A DNA stretch of 64,000 nt from Candidatus Thiodiazotropha sp. CDECU1 (GTDB lineage Bacteria > Pseudomonadota > Gammaproteobacteria > Chromatiales > Chromatiaceae), in NCBI RefSeq assembly GCF_963455295.1, contig NZ_OY734020.1, positions 2,356,001-2,420,000 on the forward strand, in the 5' to 3' direction. Below, in pieces: positions 1-8,429 of the stretch (position 1 is the stretch's first letter; each line of letters begins with the position of its first letter). The notes beneath the pieces were generated by a model. It was not told where the DNA came from, did not search any database, and was given only the letters and a program-made list of their open reading frames with translations. Both the position numbers and the translations under genes were made by a program.

Positions 1-1616
1 TGCTGTAGTTGATGCTGATACTCATCCCGCTGTTTCAGCAGTGTCTCCGCCATTCTGTTGTATTCCGAAAAGAGCAATCCCAATTCATCGTTCCGCTCTT
101 TGCGGATCCTATAACCCAGGTTGCCATGATGCACATGGGCGATGGCACGCCTCAGAATCCTGATCGGTACGGTAATACCCGTCGCCAGTAAATAGGCGAC
201 AATGACAACCGTCAGCACCACCGCGACCAGCAGTCCCAGCATGGTGTAAAAAGTGAGATCGGCGGCTGCGATCAGAGGTGTCTGAGACAGGCCAAGCTGA
301 ACCTTGCCGATTTGTTTGTTTTGAAACACCAGCGGCGCTTGAAAATCGAACACCATCTCATTGTCCAGTTCTCTCTCGGAAATAATGATGCCATCATCTT
401 CACGCAGTTTTTGCATGGCTTCAGGCGCTTGTAGTTTCTTACCCACCTCTTGAATGGAAGTGCTGGCGCGCAGGATCTTCTTATGATCGAGGATTCTGAG
501 ATAGCTGATCTGTTGCCGCTGTTTGATTTCATGAACGAATGTTTCCAGCGCGACCCAGTCCTGGATGAGTACGGATTCGGCACTCTCCACTGCAATGAAT
601 TCCGCTAGTGACCCCCCTGAATCGAGGGCTAATTCAATCATTGCATCCACCTGTTTTTGATACACCAGGTAAGATCCCAGAATCATGGCAATTGAGACTA
701 CCGCCGCCATGACCGCGGTCCACTTGATCCGCAGCGGCAGAATATTTGACTCGTTGACGTGCTGCTGCTTTTCATCAATCTCATGCACCACGGTACGTAG
801 TTCCGCGGCGAGTTCCTTACCCGACTGAAAACGCTGTTCAGGTTTCTTGTTAAGCAGTTTCTCGACAATCTTCTTCAGGCTTTGCGGAATCTCTCCTGTC
901 TTGTCATCGATTGGCGGAGGTTCCTCTTGCACAATCTTCATCAGCAGGGAGGTCAGGGTCTCGGAAACGAAAGGTTTCTCCCCGGTAATGAGCTGATAGA
1001 GAATGACGCCGAGGGAAAACAGATCTGATCGTCCATCGACAGGAAATCCCTCGACCTGCTCGGGTGACATGTATTGTGGTGTTCCCAGGACCGCCCCCAT
1101 CCTGGTACGGTGCTCCTTGTTGGGCGAATCCACATGCGCGATGCCAAAGTCGGTAATACGGATCGTGTGGCCATCGTCAGGGGAGATGATATTACCCGGT
1201 TTAACATCCCGGTGTACGATGCCGCGATTATGGGAATAATCCAGTGCCTCCGCCAATTGGATGCCATACACCACCGCTTCTCTGACTGAAATCGGGGCAT
1301 TGGAGTCCATCATCTCTTCCAGTGTCCGCCCCTCGAGGAACTCCATCGCGATATAGGGCCCCTGCTCAACCTCACCAACATCGAAAATGGTGACAATATT
1401 GGGATGAGTGAGCTTTCCTGCGGCCTTGGCTTCTTGTAAAAACCGGTAACGATACTCAGGGTCCGCCGCTACCTCCCCGCGCAGGAGCTTGATTGCCAGG
1501 GTACGATTGATTTCCGGGTCGAATGCCTTGTAGACAATCGACATTGCCCCCTCACCGATCTCTTCGATCAGGTTGAATCTTCCAATCGTGTCAGGCATAG
1601 GCTTTTGATTGTCCAA
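1..1616 (-). CDS. Membrane Ser/Thr protein kinase with extracytoplasmic sensor and HAMP domain (C-terminus beyond window)
   Basis: Eukaryotic-type kinase domain at about residues 12-275: Gly-rich loop GEGAMS (21-26), ATP Lys43, catalytic HRDVKPGN (135-142), DFG (156-158) and the TPQYMSPE activation segment. All key residues are present, so it should be active. A membrane helix (about 300-319), an extracytoplasmic region of about 130 residues, a second helix (about 457-480) and a HAMP-like segment (481-535) follow, then the window edge cuts the gene. I chose the TTG at 1616-1614 because GGAGGAG lies 8 nt upstream; an ATG at 1598 is the alternative but lacks a good ribosome site. A HAMP domain after a Ser/Thr kinase suggests a fused two-part sensor; whatever follows HAMP is outside the window. 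Confidence 0.9.
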   Translation of the reverse strand, partial: MDNQKPMPDTIGRFNLIEEIGEGAMSIVYKAFDPEINRTLAIKLLRGEVAADPEYRYRFLQEAKAAGKLTHPNIVTIFDVGEVEQGPYIAMEFLEGRTLEEMMDSNAPISVREAVVYGIQLAEALDYSHNRGIVHRDVKPGNIISPDDGHTIRITDFGIAHVDSPNKEHRTRMGAVLGTPQYMSPEQVEGFPVDGRSDLFSLGVILYQLITGEKPFVSETLTSLLMKIVQEEPPPIDDKTGEIPQSLKKIVEKLLNKKPEQRFQSGKELAAELRTVVHEIDEKQQHVNESNILPLRIKWTAVMAAVVSIAMILGSYLVYQKQVDAMIELALDSGGSLAEFIAVESAESVLIQDWVALETFVHEIKQRQQISYLRILDHKKILRASTSIQEVGKKLQAPEAMQKLREDDGIIISERELDNEMVFDFQAPLVFQNKQIGKVQLGLSQTPLIAAADLTFYTMLGLLVAVVLTVVIVAYLLATGITVPIRILRRAIAHVHHGNLGYRIRKERNDELGLLFSEYNRMAETLLKQRDEYQHQLQ

Positions 1617-1839
1617 ATCCCTTCTCCTCCGTTACCGCTTCATCTGGGATAAGCAGCCCCACTCCAGGCATGCATATTCTTATGTCTCGTCTATGCTTAC
1701 CCTGATAAAGTGTAGCAAATGGTGGTCAATTAAATAAAATCGATATTGACGCCTACTCCATTCTTGGATTAACGTTCCTGAAACGCTGATCTGGTCAGGG
1801 GAATGAATTGGACTCAATAAAATAACAGCAGGCTAGCAG

Positions 1840-2631
1840 ATGAACGAAATCTTCGATATCCCAAGAATCCTTGAATTACGCAAGCTGACGAGGTCAATAT
1901 CGGATAAGATCGAAACCGATCTGAAAGGCTATCTATCCACGCTTGCGCCCCTGTTTTCTCCCGCGCCTATCCTGGGTGAGTACATGCGGGGCGGTTCCAA
2001 AGCACCTTTAAAGGGCGCCGAAAAGGCCTTTCGCGAATTGAAAAGCCAATATCAAGCCATCGCCGGACAAAAGCCATATTCATTACCGATCGAGCTCTCA
2101 TCGCCGCTTGATGTGTTTGCAGCCACGCCCACACTGACTGCGGTCGAGTACCCCTATACGCCTAATCAGGAGGGCAAATCCGCCTCACTCACCGTGACCT
2201 CTCCCTTGAAATGGGTCCTCTCTTATCCGGAACAGGAACCTAAGAGGTTACTGGAGATGTTGCAGGGGAATCGAAATCAGTTGAAGGGTGAGCTATCCCA
2301 TGCCCTGCTGCAGTGCCTGACGCTGAACCTGGTATTGGAGAAACGCCCAGGGCTCGTAAGTGTGTTTCAAGGCCTTCGTTTCAACCTCGAAACCACCCAT
2401 CATGAAGAGCTGGGGGAACTGCCGGTGATCATCATCTCCTGCCCCCTGAGAACCCTTCTACCTCCCGACGACATCATCATTCAAAATACAGAGATATCCG
2501 GAATCCCATCTTTTGAAGAGATTATCAACATTGATGATATCCGGAAGCTGTCGGATCCCCTGCAACAAAACATCCTCTTAATCACACAAGAGGTTACACC
2601 CGCTGTTTACAAAGAAATCCTATCCCATTGA
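1840..2631 (+). CDS. Hypothetical protein, 263 aa
   Basis: I do not recognise this protein. It is soluble in appearance, with no signal peptide, membrane helix or cysteine cluster. Composition and codon use match the neighbours, and an AGCAGG-like ribosome site precedes the ATG. The N-terminus is helical and charged. The middle carries motifs such as SLPIELSSPLDVFAATPT, and the C-terminus is rich in Ile/Asp. It is transcribed away from the Ser/Thr kinase, with a 223-bp divergent spacer, and lies upstream of tpx. Its place beside a kinase might mean a signalling role, but nothing in the sequence shows this. Confidence 0.75.
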   Translation: MNEIFDIPRILELRKLTRSISDKIETDLKGYLSTLAPLFSPAPILGEYMRGGSKAPLKGAEKAFRELKSQYQAIAGQKPYSLPIELSSPLDVFAATPTLTAVEYPYTPNQEGKSASLTVTSPLKWVLSYPEQEPKRLLEMLQGNRNQLKGELSHALLQCLTLNLVLEKRPGLVSVFQGLRFNLETTHHEELGELPVIIISCPLRTLLPPDDIIIQNTEISGIPSFEEIINIDDIRKLSDPLQQNILLITQEVTPAVYKEILSH

Positions 2632-2787
2632 ATGACCAGGTGTGGATTTGAGCTGAAGGCTGCCCCGAAGAGAGGCCTTCGGCAAGTAACTGTATCAATT
2701 TAGGGTTTTCCCCTTCCTCATATAACAATACAATCCAAGTGTTAAGATTCTCATAGTTTCATATCGACAAAAATATAGGATAGAAAA

Positions 2788-3288
2788 ATGGCGACAATCA
2801 CCTTAGAAGGTAACCAGATCAATACCAACGGCGATCTCCCGGCGGTAGGCTCAGAGGCACCAGATTTCTCTTTGGCGGGCGCCGATCTTGCGGATGTCTC
2901 TCTCGGCAACTATGCCGGCAAGCGGAAACTGCTGAACATCGTTCCCAGTCTCGATACTGGCGTCTGTGCCGCATCGACGGTTAAATTCAATCAGGCGATG
3001 GGCGATAAGAGCAACTCGGTGGCACTGGTCATCTCCGCCGACCTCCCCTTTGCTCAAGGCCGTTTCTGCAGCGCGGAGGGCATCGACAACGTCATCTCGC
3101 TGTCGATGATGCGCAATCGTAACTTTGCCAAGGATTACGGGGTGCTGATAACAGATGGACCGCTGGCCGGTATCTGTGCCCGCGCCGTGGTGGTGCTGGA
3201 TGAAGAAAACAAAGTGCTCTATACCCAGCTGGTACCTGAGATCGTACAGGAACCTGACTACGATCCGGCGTTGGCCCATCTCAACTAA
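2788..3288 (+). CDS. tpx: Thiol peroxidase (atypical 2-Cys peroxiredoxin)
   Basis: Reduces hydrogen peroxide and alkyl hydroperoxides with thioredoxin as electron donor, in the cytoplasm or periplasm depending on species; no signal peptide is seen here. The 166-residue length is normal. The peroxidatic cysteine is Cys60 in PSLDTGVC, and the resolving cysteine is Cys94 in GRFCSAEG, matching the Cys61/Cys95 pair of E. coli Tpx. A GGATAG ribosome site lies just upstream. A strong bidirectional terminator follows at 3322-3353, so it is probably a single-gene unit. Confidence 0.97.
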   Translation: MATITLEGNQINTNGDLPAVGSEAPDFSLAGADLADVSLGNYAGKRKLLNIVPSLDTGVCAASTVKFNQAMGDKSNSVALVISADLPFAQGRFCSAEGIDNVISLSMMRNRNFAKDYGVLITDGPLAGICARAVVVLDEENKVLYTQLVPEIVQEPDYDPALAHLN

Positions 3289-3321
3289 CTCCGCTCGTCC
3301 AGAGCGAGTTACATCAAGACG

Positions 3322-3353
3322 TAAAAACGGGCGCCAGGCGCCCGTTTTTTTTT
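3322..3353. terminator. Bidirectional rho-independent terminator between tpx and the lysine-rich protein gene
   Basis: A perfect 9-bp inverted repeat (3327-3335 and 3337-3345, ACGGGCGCC and its complement) has a run of nine T on its 3' side and a run of A on its 5' side. It can therefore terminate tpx on the plus strand and, read the other way, the convergent gene ending at 3355. Confidence 0.92.
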
Positions 3354-3354
3354 A

Positions 3355-4356
3355 CTACCGTTGGTTGTAGGGTGTATAGCCCTGCCGTGCTGGTGGATAG
3401 CCGCCATAAGGCGTATATCCGCGCCTGCTCCATGCGGGTGGCGGTGCCATCGCTTCCTGTAACTCCCGTTCTGCCTGTATCCGGTTCCGCATGGCCTCCA
3501 TCTCTGCCCTGGTGGCATCGCGAAGTTCATCGAACTCCTTGAGTATTTTGCTCACTGACTCAGCGTGCAGATCACGTATCGACTGCAATGTCTCCTGCTC
3601 AGGTGCGGTGGATGCCGCTGGGGTTTCGGATGCTGTCGCTTCGTCTCCTGCAGCAGCAACCGGCGCTTGTGTGGCATCAGTCCCAGCGCTTGTCTGGCTT
3701 GCAGCGGCAGTCTGCTCCTCAACCTCGGCCGTGCCTGATTCAGCCATGGCCTGCTGTTGAGATTCGCTGACACTGTATCCGGATTCAAGACCACCGCCGG
3801 AAGCTGCGGTGGCGCTCTCCTCAACAGCAGCCTCGTCTGCAGCAGATGAGTCTGCTGTGGTTGATGTCTCCACTGCCTCTTGTTCTTCGGTTGTGGCCGT
3901 TGTTTCGGATGGCGGATTATTGGCCAACGATCTGATGTACATAAAACCCAATATTATGATGACGAGCCAGAAGACGACTTTTAGCCAAAAGCCACTTGCG
4001 CTCTTTGAATCGGTTGTCATCGATGAATCCTCCGGTTTGGTATCTTTTTTCAGCTCAGAAACAATAGTGACATTCGATGGAGCTGGCTTGCTGCCAGCGG
4101 ATGCACTCGGTTTGGGTGCTGTTGCGCTGGCGGCTGCAACGGCTGTTGGTGTTGCTGATTTAGCACTCTGTTTGGGCGCTGTTTTTTTAGCTTCCACCTT
4201 CTTTTTAGCTACAGTTTTTTTCTTTGTCGTCGCTTTTTTCTTGGCGACCTTCTTCTTAGCACTCTTCTTTTTGGCAACCTTCTTTTTGACTGTCACTGTC
4301 TCAGGTACCGGATCCTTCTCTGCTTTTTCTTCAGTTTTGCTAGTCTCGTCAGCCAT
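3355..4356 (-). CDS. Membrane-anchored protein with histone-H1-like lysine-rich N-terminus
   Basis: No family recognised. The 333 residues fall into clear zones: an acidic start, a lysine repeat at about 23-58 built from KKKVAKKKSAKKK-type units like those of histone H1 or AlgP tails, an Ala/Ser/Pro linker, and one membrane helix at about 124-141 (VVFWLVIIILGFMYI). A long Ala/Glu/Thr/Ser-rich low-complexity segment follows, then a charged coiled coil (LRDATRAEMEAMRNRIQAE), and a C-terminal tail with GYTPYGG and GYTPYNQR. With Lys-rich residues before the helix, the N-terminus should be cytoplasmic and the rest periplasmic. The lysine zone could touch DNA or RNA. An AGAGGA ribosome site precedes the ATG. 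Confidence 0.8.
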   Translation of the reverse strand: MADETSKTEEKAEKDPVPETVTVKKKVAKKKSAKKKVAKKKATTKKKTVAKKKVEAKKTAPKQSAKSATPTAVAAASATAPKPSASAGSKPAPSNVTIVSELKKDTKPEDSSMTTDSKSASGFWLKVVFWLVIIILGFMYIRSLANNPPSETTATTEEQEAVETSTTADSSAADEAAVEESATAASGGGLESGYSVSESQQQAMAESGTAEVEEQTAAASQTSAGTDATQAPVAAAGDEATASETPAASTAPEQETLQSIRDLHAESVSKILKEFDELRDATRAEMEAMRNRIQAERELQEAMAPPPAWSRRGYTPYGGYPPARQGYTPYNQR

Positions 4357-4419
4357 GTTAATTCCTCTGCGGCACGCAAATTATATCCACCACATTCTAA
4401 CCTAATCCAGGATGGTGTC

Positions 4420-4621
4420 TCAAAATAGATTTATCAACTTATTGGCATCGGGAGCCGATTGCAGATTACCCCTCTCCCCGGCGTCCTTGATGCGATCTCC
4501 AAGCCAGGATTCCGTCTACCGCTCGTTGACTCGGTTGAGGATTGCCGGCACGTTACCGCGCTGTTTCATTTTTGGCCAGGACCAACAACGTAAACATGGC
4601 ATCTCGGTGGTCTTCAGTGAC
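4420..4621 (-). pseudogene. Possible decayed C-terminal gene fragment
   Basis: The 412-bp gap between the lysine-rich protein gene (start 4356) and the MTI phosphorylase gene (end 4769) has no intact gene. On the minus strand one frame reads VTEDHRDAMFTLLVLAKNE and stops. A neighbouring frame then continues GNVPAILNRVNER, one in-frame TAG, and WLGDRIKDAGERGNL to a stop at 4420. The amino acid choice looks coding, which suggests a remnant with one frameshift and one nonsense codon. I do not know the parent family. The rest of the gap (4640-4768) is AT-rich and probably holds terminator or promoter sequence. Confidence 0.35.
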
Positions 4622-4768
4622 CCCTTAACCCGTGCCTAGTCATCCCCGTTTGGCGACCGGCCCATTACATAGAATCAAGATAAGATAATACACTTTACGT
4701 ATTGTTTTTGTTTGATTTATATATTATATCTAACCGCACTCTATATAATAACGCCATTCAATCAATGA

Positions 4769-5515
4769 TTACCGGGCACGTAATCCGAGCAACTCCACGA
4801 GCAGAGATTTTACCCGTTCCATTCCCTGAATCAGGTTCTTTTCAATATCGCTCATACTGATGGATTGATCCATTTTGCCCGCCGCCCAGTTCGAAATAAC
4901 GGCGCATGACGCATAACAAAGATTGAACTCCCTGGCCAAGGCGGCTTCCGGCATCCCGGTCATACCAACCATATCGCATCCATCCCTTTCCATGCGGATG
5001 ATTTCCGCAGCCGTCTCCAGTCTTGGTCCCTGGGTTGCCCCATAGGTCCCGCCTGCCACTGGATTCATCCCACTGAGTCGTCCCGCCTCTATCAAATCCT
5101 GACGCAGTTCCTCGCAATAGGGCCGTGTAAAATCGATATGGGTCACATGGCTCAGGTCACTATCGAATATCGTGTGCTCACGGCCAAATGTATAATCGAT
5201 TATCTGATCGGGTATGACGATACGACCCGGGGCCATTTCCGATCCAATCCCTCCTACGGCGGCAACACCAAGAATCGTCTCAATGCCCACATGCCGCAAT
5301 GCCCACAGGTTTGCCCTGTAGTTCACCAGGTGAGGAGGGATCATGTGGGAGGCGCCATGACGGGGTAGAAACACAACCTCGTGTCCGGAAATGCTGCCAT
5401 GGGTCAACGCCGCGGACGGTTCTCCGAATGGCGTATGGCAGACTTCACGATGGGTGATCTCAAGGTCCGGTATCTCATCCAGCCCGGTTCCACCAATGAT
5501 GGCCAGCTTTGTCAT
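4769..5515 (-). CDS. mtnP: S-methyl-5'-thioinosine phosphorylase (MTAP/PNP family)
   Basis: Phosphorolysis of a methylthio-nucleoside, releasing the base and methylthioribose-1-phosphate. The family shows in GGTGLDEIPDLE at the N-terminus (phosphate-binding region), PRHGASHMIPPHLVNYRANL, and MVGMTGMPEAALARE near the C-terminus. Adenine-specific MTA phosphorylases carry a DYDCW-type Asp pair after this; here the sequence is ISNWAAG, as in the Pseudomonas enzyme that prefers methylthioinosine. That fits the nearby hpt (6558-7109), which would salvage the hypoxanthine released. The 248-residue length is normal. It starts 3 bp after the stop of a peroxiredoxin remnant, an unusual junction. Confidence 0.9.
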   Translation of the reverse strand: MTKLAIIGGTGLDEIPDLEITHREVCHTPFGEPSAALTHGSISGHEVVFLPRHGASHMIPPHLVNYRANLWALRHVGIETILGVAAVGGIGSEMAPGRIVIPDQIIDYTFGREHTIFDSDLSHVTHIDFTRPYCEELRQDLIEAGRLSGMNPVAGGTYGATQGPRLETAAEIIRMERDGCDMVGMTGMPEAALAREFNLCYASCAVISNWAAGKMDQSISMSDIEKNLIQGMERVKSLLVELLGLRAR

Positions 5516-5518
5516 TAT

Positions 5519-5716
5519 CTACAAACCTTCAGCATGTCCCGCTAAATAGTCAGCAACGCCTTCAGGGGTCCCCTGCATGCCTGCATCCCCCTCTTTCCAA
5601 CCGGCGGGACAGACCTCACCATGGATCTCGTTGAATTGCAGTGCGTCAGTCATGCGCAACATCTCGTCGATATTCCGCCCACTAGTTACCTCCACATGGG
5701 TTGTTGGAACAAACAT
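5519..5716 (-). pseudogene. C-terminal remnant of a 2-Cys (AhpC/Prx) peroxiredoxin
   Basis: The 65 codons encode [18 protein letters not shown] followed by HGEVCPAGW and [10 protein letters not shown]. This is the C-terminal part of a typical 2-Cys peroxiredoxin, including the resolving-cysteine VCP motif. A full protein is about 200 residues, so the thioredoxin-fold core with the peroxidatic cysteine is absent; the frame opens only about nine codons upstream of the ATG. It could be translated as a short peptide but cannot be a working peroxidase alone. It abuts mtnP with only 3 bp between them. Confidence 0.75.
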
Positions 5717-5830
5717 GAATCGCTGGTGATTCGAGGAGGTATATTAGTGCTTCTGCGCAACAGATGCTACGCAAAATACAGCAAGGAATACTAACAGTAG
5801 GAGTGGCTAACATGATTTGGAGTTTGAAAC

Positions 5831-5857
5831 AAAAAAAAAGGGGTGATATTTCACCCC
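5831..5857 (-). terminator. Rho-independent terminator of the hemerythrin gene
   Basis: A 7-bp stem (GGGGTGA/TCACCCC, 5840-5846 and 5851-5857) with a 4-nt loop is followed, in minus-strand reading, by a run of nine T (A at 5831-5839). It lies 33 bp past the stop of the hemerythrin gene. Confidence 0.88.
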
Positions 5858-5889
5858 CTCTACAATCTCCTCCTAGTATCCTGAATTAA

Positions 5890-6330
5890 TTATACTGCCT
5901 GGGCAAAGACCCCTGACTTTTCTAGTGTTGGTATCAGGATCGTCTCTTCGCGCTGTATACGGTCTTCGATCATGTCAAAGATCTCAAATGTATCGGCAAT
6001 GAACTCATCAGTAAAATTGAAGTCGCAGTTCTTCAGCCAGCGGCCGTGGTACTGCTCAAACTGCTTTCTCATCGGTTTCTGGCCATTCAGAAATCCCCAG
6101 GCCATCGATTTCAATTTTGGATCATTGTGGGTCAATAAATCGGGGTAGATGCCTCGATCCTGTTCAGACATATGCAGCTTCATCTTTTCCGCAAGATCAC
6201 AGATCATCTTGTGGGTTGTCATCGCGTTTGGACGTATGCTCAACTGCTCCTTGGTCATCATGGCCCTGAGATCACTGATGATATCTTGAATATCAGTATG
6301 ACTGCCCTTCAGGTTTTCAATTGTTGTCAC
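5890..6330 (-). CDS. Hemerythrin-like (HHE) di-iron protein
   Basis: A single-domain four-helix protein of 146 residues that should bind a di-iron centre and oxygen, NO or act in redox sensing. Ligand candidates: His11 (GSHTDI), His in TTHKMIC, the H-x3-E pair in LHMSEQDRGIYPDL, His in EQYHGRW, and acidic residues in MIEDRIQREE. The spacing follows the hemerythrin cation-binding pattern. There is no membrane or signalling domain. It stands alone, with a terminator behind it and a 227-bp AT-rich spacer before it, so it is probably transcribed singly. The exact role is not visible. Confidence 0.88.
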   Translation of the reverse strand: MTTIENLKGSHTDIQDIISDLRAMMTKEQLSIRPNAMTTHKMICDLAEKMKLHMSEQDRGIYPDLLTHNDPKLKSMAWGFLNGQKPMRKQFEQYHGRWLKNCDFNFTDEFIADTFEIFDMIEDRIQREETILIPTLEKSGVFAQAV

Positions 6331-6557
6331 TTTCCATTCTCCTTTGTATCGGTAGCCCCCTGTACTTTGAATTGCAGGTACAAGTAACCCCGAAAATCTG
6401 ATTACGCTACCCGATCTTTTGTCAGGTTAAGCGACCAACTAACAAGCTTTCACCATTTATTCAAAATGGCAATAGATGCCTAATTTTACAAGATTTTTCT
6501 GAGGTATTAACACCCGGAAATACCCTCAATTTTTAGCATAACACATTAGGGTAAACA

Positions 6558-7109
6558 CTAACCACTAGCTACAGCATAGATCCCTGGCAGATTTCTGTGG
6601 TATCCCATGTAGTCCATACCGAAGCCGAAAACATATCGATCTTCCACTGTCATACCGACGAAATCAGCCATGAAGCCAACCCCGCGATTATGTAATTTTT
6701 CAACTAAAACAACACTATACACCTGTTTTGCCCGAGCCTTATGACAGGCCTCCACAATGGCAGAGAGGGTAACGCCCTCATCCAGGATATCATCCACCAC
6801 GAGGATAGTTTCTCCTTCCAAGGTGGTGCTCGGCCGTCCGATCCACTCCAATTCAGCACCGCTGGTGTTGCCCCGGTACCGGGTGGCGTGAATGTAATCG
6901 TGGCGTAAAGGAAAATTGAGACGCGTCAACAGATGCCCGGTAGGTATCAGCGCACCATTCAACACACACAGCACCAGTGGATCCTCGCCCGACAGTTTCC
7001 CTGTTATCTCCATCGCCAGGCGATCGAGTGTATGCTCGATCTCTGCGGGTGTGTAGATCTTATCGGCAGTAGCCAGTACGTCGGCCGCCTGCTGTGCAGT
7101 GATAGTCAT
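6558..7109 (-). CDS. hpt: Hypoxanthine-guanine phosphoribosyltransferase
   Basis: Converts hypoxanthine (and guanine) with PRPP to IMP (GMP) in purine salvage. The PRPP-binding motif ETILVVDDILDEGVTLS is intact, and the flexible loop (YIHATRYRGN) and the C-terminal VGFMADFVGM region match the family. Its 183 residues are the usual length. It lies between mtnP-hemerythrin and nagZ; with an MTI phosphorylase 1 kb away, it would recycle the hypoxanthine released from methylthioinosine. nagZ, on the same strand, ends upstream at 7164, leaving a 54-bp gap, so the two are probably co-transcribed. Confidence 0.95.
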   Translation of the reverse strand: MTITAQQAADVLATADKIYTPAEIEHTLDRLAMEITGKLSGEDPLVLCVLNGALIPTGHLLTRLNFPLRHDYIHATRYRGNTSGAELEWIGRPSTTLEGETILVVDDILDEGVTLSAIVEACHKARAKQVYSVVLVEKLHNRGVGFMADFVGMTVEDRYVFGFGMDYMGYHRNLPGIYAVASG

Positions 7110-7163
7110 TGTGGATTCACTTCCAATTAGCTAATCGGTTCAACCGTCAATAGCGATGTATGT

Positions 7164-8213
7164 CTATTCCAGTCCCAGATCCAGATTAATCTCTTCAGGT
7201 GCCATTGACAATCGATTAACGGCACGCCTCCATTGGGGATCCAGATGGAGTTGCTGCATGGTCTGACTTTTTCGACCATGCATTCTCACCAACCGTACAT
7301 GGGCGGCCGGGTCATCATATTCCTTCAGGCGATCCAATATCTCAATCGCCGCCGGTCGATTGTTGCATACCAGGACCATGTCGCAACCCGCCGACAAGGC
7401 GGCCGTAGCGCGATCCCCATAACCACCCGCCTCCTGGGCTGCGGCCATATTGAGATCATCGCTGAAGATCACACCCTGAAACCCCAACTGCCTACGCAAC
7501 ACCCTCTGTAGCCAGAATGATGAAAATCCCGCCAGCTGTTGGTCGATATGCGCGTAGATGACATGCGCCGGCATGATCGCCTCCATACCGGCATGAATCA
7601 TGTTTTCAAACGGACGAAGATCCTCCATCTCAAGATCTTCGAAGCGGCGTTGATCCACTGGCAGGGCCAGGTGGGAATCGGCTGTCACGCCACCATGACC
7701 GGGGAAATGTTTACCCACGACCGCCATACCCGCATGATGGACACCCTGCATCCACGCCTTTGCCAAGCGGGCGACGATATCGGGTTTTGAAGAGAATGCC
7801 CTATCACCGATTACATCACTGATGCCAAAACCTATATCGAGCACCGGGGCGAAACTGAAATCCACGCCACAGGCACGTAACTCGGCGGCCATCACCCAGC
7901 CGCCCAGTTGTGCCGACTCCAGGCCCTGTTGAGTGTTGTTCTGATACTGCTCACCATACCAGGCAGCCGGTGGAAGCGACGTAAACCCCTCTCTGAAACG
8001 CTGTACACGTCCGCCTTCCTGATCCACAGCAATCAGGAGGTGGGGATTTCTTAAGCTGTGAATCTGATCGCAGAGTGCCTGTAGCTGACCCAGGGAGTCG
8101 TAGTTGCGGGAGAAGAGAATCACGCCTCCTACCGCAGGATGGGCCAATAGCCGCTCCTCATCCGACGCAACGGATGTCCCCTCCAGGTCCAGCATCACCG
8201 GCCCCAGACTCAT
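7164..8213 (-). CDS. nagZ: Beta-N-acetylhexosaminidase, murein recycling
   Basis: Cytoplasmic glycoside hydrolase family 3 enzyme that removes GlcNAc from anhydromuropeptides imported during cell-wall recycling. Seen: VDQEGGRVQRF (about 63-73), the KHFPGHGG motif (168-175) with the catalytic DSH histidine (181), and the nucleophile Asp in IFSDDLNMAAA. The 349-residue length is normal and there is no signal peptide. The position beside an MTI phosphorylase and hpt resembles Pseudomonas. A peptide-transporter/L,D-transpeptidase operon lies just beyond the FliL-like gene, so several wall-related genes cluster here. Confidence 0.96.
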   Translation of the reverse strand: MSLGPVMLDLEGTSVASDEERLLAHPAVGGVILFSRNYDSLGQLQALCDQIHSLRNPHLLIAVDQEGGRVQRFREGFTSLPPAAWYGEQYQNNTQQGLESAQLGGWVMAAELRACGVDFSFAPVLDIGFGISDVIGDRAFSSKPDIVARLAKAWMQGVHHAGMAVVGKHFPGHGGVTADSHLALPVDQRRFEDLEMEDLRPFENMIHAGMEAIMPAHVIYAHIDQQLAGFSSFWLQRVLRRQLGFQGVIFSDDLNMAAAQEAGGYGDRATAALSAGCDMVLVCNNRPAAIEILDRLKEYDDPAAHVRLVRMHGRKSQTMQQLHLDPQWRRAVNRLSMAPEEINLDLGLE

Positions 8214-8339
8214 CTACACACTCCTGCAACCTGGATCGATTGCAGATCACTAACCAGTGATGAAATATTTCTGTGGAATAGGCAGTAAATCGGCATCTCC
8301 AAAGTCAGATTATGTCGTGACAATGTCTGTCATTTCTCC

Positions 8340-8366
8340 TAAACCAGGACCCTCAGGACTCAATAA
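8340..8366 (+). promoter_or_regulatory. Possible FliA (sigma-28) promoter for the FliL-like gene
   Basis: TAAA at 8340-8343, a 15-nt spacer, and CTCAATAA at 8359-8366 resemble the sigma-28 pattern (TAAA, N15, GCCGATAA) with 5 of 8 matches in the second half. The position, 64 bp before the FliL-like start, is sensible, but the match is weak. Confidence 0.25.
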
Positions 8367-8429
8367 TTCTGGCAGTATGCCGCAAACATAGGTGCAGAGG
8401 AAACCAGTCTATTGTGTGTAGGTAAAAAC

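Noticed and set aside
2660-2685. CCGAAG/CTTCGG hairpin before tpx
   Set aside because: Short stem with no T-tract; not enough to call a terminator or attenuator.
3809-4405. Plus-strand open frame rich in Leu, Phe, Val and Ala that looks like a membrane protein
   Set aside because: It is the antisense of the lysine-rich gene; AAG/AAA repeats read backwards as CTT/TTT give artificial hydrophobic segments. The minus-strand gene has a ribosome site, ordered domains and a terminator.
4412-4639. Plus-strand 75-codon open frame
   Set aside because: Composition is atypical and no ribosome site precedes it; the minus strand of the same stretch looks more like a decayed gene.
8390-8410. TGGCAGTATGCCGCA-like sigma-54 site before the FliL-like gene (about 8371-8385)
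   Set aside because: GG and GC are 9, not 10, nt apart, a spacing that inactivates sigma-54 promoters.
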